This document shows positions 1-4,182 of a DNA stretch of 7,573 bases, in pieces (position 1 is the first letter of the stretch; the number at the start of each line of letters is the position of its first letter). The notes beneath the pieces were generated by a model. It searched no databases, had not been told where the DNA came from, and saw nothing but the letters and a program-made list of their open reading frames with translations. The stretch covers positions 1 to 7,573 of the forward strand of contig JASFPJ010000147.1 of the NCBI GenBank assembly GCA_050116035.1. Reading direction: 5' to 3'. The stretch is from SOIA01 sp050116035 (GTDB lineage: Bacteria; Acidobacteriota; Aminicenantia; Aminicenantales; Aminicenantaceae). Made by a program: the position numbers and the translations under genes.

Positions 1-290
1 TCTTTTTTGTCCAGGTTCTCCGGAGTTTCCACTCCTGGCTTGTACAAATTTTTATAACATTCGCCGAGAAATCGAAAAGCCTCGACTAGGTTTGGATTAT
101 AGATCAATGCTCTTTCATATTCATCGATAGCATCACGGTATTCCCTTTCAGTGAAAAGCGCATTGGCCCTATTGAAATAATAATTCGCTCTTAGATTACT
201 GACCTTGAGCTTCCCGCAACTTGTGAACGCAACCATCACGGCCAGAACTAAAAGAAGCGCCAGAAAAGTGTTTGAGCTCTTTCGAAACAT
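1..290 (-). CDS. TPR-repeat lipoprotein, N-terminal part (runs off left edge)
   Basis: The first 96 codons of a gene whose 3' end lies outside the window. The ATG at 288-290 follows a strong Shine-Dalgarno (AGGAGGT, 295-301) at good spacing. Residues 1-24 form a lipoprotein signal peptide: basic MFRK start, hydrophobic stretch LALLLVLAVMVA, then a lipobox-like FTSC with Cys25 as the likely acylated residue. Phe at -3 is not the usual Leu. The mature part carries a clear TPR unit at about residues 36-70 (NYYFNRANALF, then YRDAIDEYERALIYNPN and AFRFLGECY), so more TPRs probably follow. TPR lipoproteins usually act as periplasmic scaffolds in envelope or secretion assemblies; the specific role cannot be read here. 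It is separated from der by 170 bases holding its own promoter. The lipoprotein and TPR calls are firm; the function is unknown. Confidence 0.85.
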   Translation of the reverse strand, partial: MFRKSSNTFLALLLVLAVMVAFTSCGKLKVSNLRANYYFNRANALFTEREYRDAIDEYERALIYNPNLVEAFRFLGECYKNLYKPGVETPENLDKK

Positions 291-335
291 CGTGACCTCC
301 TTTTTACTCGAGGGCGATCTTCTCCCGAGATTAAA

Positions 336-364
336 TTTATAATCGAATACGCATTTAAAGTCAA
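336..364 (-). promoter_or_regulatory. Sigma70-type promoter for the TPR lipoprotein gene
   Basis: On the minus strand TTGACT (359-364) and TATAAA (336-341) are separated by exactly 17 bases. A start near 329 would give a leader of about 39 bases ending at the strong ribosome binding site at 295-301. The remaining gap back to der (365-460) shows no gene and no clear hairpin terminator. Confidence 0.7.
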
Positions 365-460
365 GAAGAACAAAATTCTAAGGGGAAAATCAGGGGCGAC
401 GACTCATTAGGAAAATACGTAAATATGAGAGAATCCCACCTTCCGTCAAGCGGGGAACCT

Positions 461-1774
461 TCAGTTCATTCTCAAAACTATCCGGATGGGCGTTCCCCAA
501 AAATCAAACTTCTCCCGCAAAAGCTGTGTGAAAAACTTTTCATAGGATGGAGCTAGAGAAACTCGCGAATGCGTAAAAAGGATAAAAGCCGGGGGGAGAA
601 TTCCTTTCTGAGTCATGTATTTAATCTTTATCCTTCTTTTCTTCCTTGAAAGGGGAGGGCAGTTCGCATTGATCCAGGTGAGAAAGTTATTTAACTGGGA
701 TGTCCCCACTCTCTTTTTCCCGTTGGCATAAACCTGCTCTGCAAAATCAAGAATTTTAATCACTCTTTTCCCAGACAGGGCGGAAACCGAAAAAAGAGGC
801 GCGTAATTGACAAAATCCAATTTTGTATAGCACTTCCTCTTATAGTCCTCTGAGGTGCGGGTGTTTTTCTCAATCAAATCCCACTTATTCAGGGCAATGA
901 TCATGGGTTTGCCCGATTCACGAGAGAGATGAGCGATGGCCGAATCCTGTCTGGTAGGGAATTCCTGAGCATCCATGATCATGCAGATGACATCCGCCCG
1001 CTCTATATCTTTTTTTGCCTTGATGATACTGGCTTTTTCTCTTTTATCCCGGGTTCGGCTCAATTTGCGGATTCCTGCCGTATCAACCAGGCTGAACGCT
1101 TTTTTATCCCTATATATCAGAGTATCGGTGCTATCCCTTGTTGTCCCGGGAATCTCACTGACGATCAATCTTTCCTCTCCGCAGAGACGGTTCACTAAGG
1201 AAGACTTTCCCACATTGATGCGTCCAACCAGAGCTATTTTAAGAGGTTCGGCTTCCTTTTCATCGAGGCCAGGAGAGGGAATGAATTCCAGAAGAGTCTG
1301 CTCGAGTAGCTCCAAATTTCTTTTGTGCTCGGCAGAGATAGCAAAAATTTCTTCCTCCCCTAATCTGTAAAAATCGCCAATCTTTGTCTCCTCAGATGGA
1401 GAGTCAATTTTATTGACAACGACAAAAATCGGTTTGTTCAACTTTTTTAAAGACAGATAGAGTTCTTTTTCGGCTGGCAGTAAATCTCTTTTCCCATCCA
1501 ACACAAAAAGAATCAAACTCGCCTTCTCCGCGGCTTCCTGGGCTTTTTTTCTGATTTGAAAAGAGAGAGGATCCTCCTGGGTGTCAAAAAATCCGCCTGT
1601 GTCAATCAGAACGCATTTCTTCCCGTTCAAACTGCAGACTGCGGAAACTTGATCCCGGGTCATCCCCGGAAGTGAATGAACCAGTGATTTTTTCTCTTTG
1701 AGAAGGCGATTGAAGAGCGTGGATTTTCCCACATTCGGAAAGCCAACGATAGCAATTTTTGTTAATTTCTTCAT
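461..1774 (-). CDS. der: Ribosome biogenesis GTPase Der (EngA)
   Basis: A 437-residue protein, normal for Der, an essential GTPase that assists late 50S subunit assembly. It has the diagnostic tandem of two G domains plus a C-terminal KH-like domain. G domain 1 shows GFPNVGKST (11-19), the switch-I Thr in MTRD (38-41), DTGG (58-61), NKID (121-124) and SAE (147-149). G domain 2 shows GRINVGKSS (184-192), TTRD (211-214), DTAG (231-234), NKWD (297-300) and SAL (331-333). The second P-loop has Ile where Pro is commoner, a minor variation. The KH-like part is about 352-437 and rich in Lys/Arg. Translation starts at ATG 1772-1774 with only a weak Shine-Dalgarno; the protein opens directly into the first G domain, which supports this start. 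It lies 42 bases after the GerMN gene and is probably last in that transcription unit. Confidence 0.97.
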   Translation of the reverse strand: MKKLTKIAIVGFPNVGKSTLFNRLLKEKKSLVHSLPGMTRDQVSAVCSLNGKKCVLIDTGGFFDTQEDPLSFQIRKKAQEAAEKASLILFVLDGKRDLLPAEKELYLSLKKLNKPIFVVVNKIDSPSEETKIGDFYRLGEEEIFAISAEHKRNLELLEQTLLEFIPSPGLDEKEAEPLKIALVGRINVGKSSLVNRLCGEERLIVSEIPGTTRDSTDTLIYRDKKAFSLVDTAGIRKLSRTRDKREKASIIKAKKDIERADVICMIMDAQEFPTRQDSAIAHLSRESGKPMIIALNKWDLIEKNTRTSEDYKRKCYTKLDFVNYAPLFSVSALSGKRVIKILDFAEQVYANGKKRVGTSQLNNFLTWINANCPPLSRKKRRIKIKYMTQKGILPPAFILFTHSRVSLAPSYEKFFTQLLREKFDFWGTPIRIVLRMN

Positions 1775-1816
1775 AAGGAAAAGCGCTCTTTCTTTCAGGA
1801 GTCGATTCTGGAGAAA

Positions 1817-2395
1817 CTACCGGGCGATTAAATCATACAGAGGGAGAAAGGGTCGACTCAAGTTGATATGGCCTCCCAGGGTTTCCCTTTCCCGTCCATC
1901 GATCAAAATAAAGACTTTTTCAATGGAATCAAAATTATAGGCGAGGGAGTTCACCACTGAGAAAATCGTTGATATTTCAGCCGACGAACCGAAGAGATGT
2001 TTCTCCACTATTTCTTTTGTAAAGTCCACGTAGGCCACTCCCTCATCAGTCACAAAAAGCTCTCTCAGTTTGGCTTCAGGAGGAAAAGGCGAGATGTATC
2101 CTTTTTGAGAGCCTTTGATGAGTTCCATGACAGTCCGTTTAGCCTGGCGGACGACGGATGAATCTTCAGGGATCTCACGCTCTTCCGGATGGAGAAGAGT
2201 ATCCTCTTCTGAGAGAAAAAAAAGGACGACCGTTCGCGTTTGACCGGGCTGTGCAGGTAATGGTTCAACCTCAGGAGGAGATGTCGGGGTGGCCGGAATA
2301 ATCTTATCTTTTATGCCACTGGTAAAAAAGATGATAACGAGAACGACCAGAACCACAAAAAGAAATCCGAGAATTGCGACTTTCTTTCCATTCAT
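1817..2395 (-). CDS. Membrane-anchored GerMN-domain protein
   Basis: A 192-residue protein. Residues 5-25 form one N-terminal membrane segment (VAILGFLFVVLVVLVIIFF) with no Cys for lipidation, followed by a Pro-rich linker (about 33-51). Residues 54-183 match the GerMN (sporulation/germination) domain: an early strand VVLFFLSEEDTLL, PEEREI, an alpha region MELIKGSQ, then GVAYVDF (119-125), a helix with FSVVNSLAYNF (145-155), VFILIDG (161-167) and the GGHINLSRPF end (174-183). GerMN domains occur in Bacillus GerM and in many envelope proteins of non-sporulating bacteria; the biochemical role is not settled, and a peptidoglycan link is suggested mainly by partners. Here it starts 9 bases after the amidase stop with a poor ribosome binding site, so translational coupling is likely. 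An amidase-GerMN pair is a recurrent bacterial arrangement. The domain call is firm; the function is inferred. Confidence 0.88.
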   Translation of the reverse strand: MNGKKVAILGFLFVVLVVLVIIFFTSGIKDKIIPATPTSPPEVEPLPAQPGQTRTVVLFFLSEEDTLLHPEEREIPEDSSVVRQAKRTVMELIKGSQKGYISPFPPEAKLRELFVTDEGVAYVDFTKEIVEKHLFGSSAEISTIFSVVNSLAYNFDSIEKVFILIDGRERETLGGHINLSRPFLPLYDLIAR

Positions 2396-2404
2396 GACTT
2401 TGTT

Positions 2405-3568
2405 CTAACGTCGAGTGTAACGATCGATATAACTCTCGACACCTCTATAGATTGCCTCGACCACATTATTCTGAAACCATTCTGTCTGCAGCTTTCTCTC
2501 CTCGTCGGGATTGGAGATAAAGGCCACTTCCACTAGAACAGCCGGACAGGCGACTCCGGTCAAAACTTTGAAAGGAATCTGCTTGATCCCTCTGTTTCTG
2601 GTCCCCAGGAGATGATTGAGCTCTTCCTGGATCGTTTCTGCAAGCAGGCTGCTTTCTTTGAGATAAGCGGATTGGGCCATATCCCATAAAATCATGGTTA
2701 TCTCGTCCTCGTTGTCTCCTCCTATTCCTTTGTCAACTTCAGCGGGATTGTTTTCCAGGTAAGCCAGCCTCCTGGTTTCATCATCAGAGGCCTCTGCGCC
2801 GAGGAAAAAGGTTTCTGACCCGCGAGCTTCCTTCCGGTAAGAGCTGTTGACGTGAATACTGATGAATAGATCGGCTTTGTTGGTATTGGCGATGGCCGCT
2901 CTATTCTCAAGCGAAACACTCACATCCGTGTCTCTCGTCAGGACAACACGGACAGGCCGATTCCGTTCGATGACATCCCTCAATTTAAGGGCGAGAGCCA
3001 GGGTGATATCTTTCTCGAGTACTCCGTACTTCCCCTGGGCTCCTGGCTCCATCCTTCCGCCATGACCGGGATCAATAACAATGGTCTGTATCTCCTCTCC
3101 AGAAGGCTGCTCTCCCTCCCTTGAAAGGGCTGAATCCAGCAGAGATCGAATCTCTCTATCCCCTCTGCTTTCATCACCGCCCTCTCTAAAATCAATCACT
3201 AATTGCGTCGGGTCACTGATGACAAAATAATCATAGCTAAAATCTCTGATTTTGGTCTTGATAGTCAGGATGTAATAATCTCTTCCCTTTGTCCATCCAA
3301 ACGATTTGACGATATGACTATCAAAAGATTCTTTCTGAATCCGAAAAGGAATATCGATGGCGATTTTCACCAGCAGAAAGGAAGAGCCTTTCTCGATTTC
3401 AAAGGATAAAGGGAAAGAAGGGGCGATAATCACACGACTGTATTCTTCATAATCCCTGACAGATAATTTAAGGAAAGGCTGGATTTGAGAGACGGAACCC
3501 ACTGAAAGAAGAACGAAGAGAAGGACAGCCCCTGTGATTTGCGTGCTTCTTTTTTTCAGGCTAATCAA
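2405..3568 (-). CDS. N-acetylmuramoyl-L-alanine amidase (AMIN + Amidase_3)
   Basis: A 387-residue exported zinc amidase that cleaves the bond between N-acetylmuramic acid and L-Ala in peptidoglycan, resembling AmiC/AmiB. Residues 1-28 look like a signal peptide (KKR, then a hydrophobic run to about 24). Residues 32-127 look like an AMIN domain, the septum/peptidoglycan-targeting beta-sandwich (YEEYSRVIIAP, then PTQLVIDF). The Amidase_3 domain spans about 160-385. Visible zinc and catalytic residues are His169 in DPGHGG, Glu185 in LEKDIT, His239 in ISIHVN and Glu347 in VEVAFISN, so it should be active. Residues 258-310 form the insert typical of regulated AmiA/B/C enzymes, where an autoinhibitory helix can sit. 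The start is TTG at 3566-3568, after a modest GGGAAG; no in-frame ATG or GTG gives the signal peptide. It begins 33 bases after the tmRNA 3' end with no separate promoter seen. Confidence 0.95.
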   Translation of the reverse strand: MISLKKRSTQITGAVLLFVLLSVGSVSQIQPFLKLSVRDYEEYSRVIIAPSFPLSFEIEKGSSFLLVKIAIDIPFRIQKESFDSHIVKSFGWTKGRDYYILTIKTKIRDFSYDYFVISDPTQLVIDFREGGDESRGDREIRSLLDSALSREGEQPSGEEIQTIVIDPGHGGRMEPGAQGKYGVLEKDITLALALKLRDVIERNRPVRVVLTRDTDVSVSLENRAAIANTNKADLFISIHVNSSYRKEARGSETFFLGAEASDDETRRLAYLENNPAEVDKGIGGDNEDEITMILWDMAQSAYLKESSLLAETIQEELNHLLGTRNRGIKQIPFKVLTGVACPAVLVEVAFISNPDEERKLQTEWFQNNVVEAIYRGVESYIDRYTRR

Positions 3569-3601
3569 TTTCTTCCCACTTCTCTCTGATTCAAGTCTCC
3601 A

Positions 3602-3949
3602 TGGTGGAGGCGGCGGGAATCGAACCCGCGTCCGAAGACATTCAGCAGATAGCTTCTACATGCATATCCTCTTCTGCATCTCGTTCTGAAGTGTTCGAAG
3701 AGGAGGAACACATCTGAACCAGCCCTGATCAAGTTTCGCTTGCCTGGCTCAGGACGAACCCGGCTCGCTATCCTGCTCGACGACGCTTCTCAAGCACCGC
3801 AGGAAAACGCGTGAGAAACGGCATGCCTAATGTTAGGCAGCAACAGGCAGAGATTCTGCACTTAGTTGTTTTCCACCTTTTAACGAGGTGGGTGGAATCT
3901 CGACATGCAACTTCTGCCTCACTATCTCCGTCGAAACCTGTTCGCCCCC
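3602..3949 (-). ncRNA. ssrA: tmRNA (ssrA), one-piece, complete
   Basis: A 348-base RNA that rescues stalled ribosomes, acting with SmpB. The acceptor arm pairs 5' GGGGGCG (3943-3949) with CGCCTCC before an encoded ACCA (3602-3605). The T arm is GGACGCGGGTTCGATTCCCG, and TTTCGACGG near the 5' end belongs to the tRNA-like D region. All four pseudoknots can be drawn. PK1 (3871-3902) has TTCCACC with GGTGGAA and CGAG with CTCG. PK2 (3772-3817) has TTCTCA with TGAGAA and CCTGC with GCAGG. PK3 (3716-3753) has CCTGA with TCAGG and GCCAG with CTGGT. PK4 (3667-3711) has GTGTTC with GAACAC and TCCTCTTC with GAAGAGGA. The tag ORF lies between PK1 and PK2 as in the standard form. The size is typical and there is no permuted two-piece layout. 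A near-consensus promoter lies just upstream; no terminator is visible after the 3' end. Confidence 0.97.
3833..3859 (-). other. tmRNA proteolysis-tag reading frame
   Basis: From the proposed resume codon GCA (3857-3859) the frame reads AESLPVAA and stops at TAA (3833-3835). The five bases before the resume codon, TAAGT, align with TAGTC before the GCA of the E. coli tag. The VAA end fits the hydrophobic C-terminus that ClpXP-type proteases recognise. Eight encoded residues is short compared with ten or more in many bacteria. GCCTA (starting at the last sense codon) and TAGGC can form the small helix that usually carries the tag stop. The frame choice rests on alignment with other tmRNAs and on the VAA-stop ending. 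Confidence 0.8.
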
Positions 3950-3964
3950 ATTTCTCAGGGTTCA

Positions 3965-3993
3965 ATTATATTTTGACTGAAAAATTTTGTCAA
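3965..3993 (-). promoter_or_regulatory. Consensus sigma70 promoter of ssrA
   Basis: A perfect TTGACA (3988-3993) and a perfect TATAAT (3965-3970) with a 17-base spacer. A start near 3958 would leave about nine bases before the mature 5' end at 3949, suited to RNase P trimming. A second TTGACA (4008-4013) sits exactly 20 bases further upstream but has no matching -10. Confidence 0.88.
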
Positions 3994-4052
3994 TACGGAG
4001 GAAACGTTGTCAAGTTGGGAATGAAAACCTGAAAAAAGACTGAAAAGCTGTA

Positions 4053-4080
4053 CGAATATGACTCGTGCGAATATTGACTC
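4053..4080. repeat. Short direct repeat upstream of the ssrA promoter
   Basis: CGAATATGACTC (4053-4064) is followed by CGAATATTGACTC (4068-4080), two copies differing by one inserted T and offset by 15-16 bases, about one and a half helical turns. They lie about 60 bases upstream of the ssrA -35. They might be a regulator's paired half-sites, but they are short and could be chance. Confidence 0.35.
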
Positions 4081-4095
4081 AGCTGGCCGGATATG

Positions 4096-4155
4096 AAAAT
4101 GGGGATTGTCCCTTTCTGTCTTTATTTAGAGGACGAGAGGGACACTCCCCTTTTT
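4096..4155. terminator. Imperfect palindrome: likely bidirectional terminator or REP-like element
   Basis: GGGGATTGTCCCT (4101-4113) pairs with AGGGACACTCCCC (4138-4150), 12 of 13 positions. Flanking AAAA (4096-4099) and TTTT (4152-4155) extend the arms. The loop is 24 bases (4114-4137). Read on the minus strand the hairpin lies 27 bases after the stop of the large repeat protein and ends CCCCATTTT, so it could terminate that transcript. On the plus strand the T run is longer (CCCCTTTTT). The long loop is unusual for a simple terminator, and GGGA-TGTCCC cores recall bacterial REP palindromes. The two readings are not exclusive. Confidence 0.55.
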
Positions 4156-4182
4156 ATGAATAATTCAGGATAATTGAGCGAC

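Noticed and set aside
420..470. Possible terminator after der
   Set aside because: G/C-rich runs are present, but I could not draw a stable stem followed by a T run.
975..1370. Plus-strand 131-codon frame opposite der
   Set aside because: It lies wholly inside der on the other strand, shows no motifs and no ribosome binding site.
3602..3660. tRNA-like 3' end (T arm and CCA)
   Set aside because: There is no anticodon arm adjacent; the 5' partner is 340 bases away, so this is the tRNA-like end of tmRNA, not a separate tRNA.
3768..3965. Minus-strand 65-codon frame and plus-strand 3811-4032 frame
   Set aside because: Both fall over the tmRNA, whose acceptor arm and pseudoknots explain the sequence.
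3973..3993. TTGAC/GTCAA inverted repeat within the ssrA promoter spacer
   Set aside because: Only five base pairs, and one arm is simply the -35 element; too weak to call an operator.
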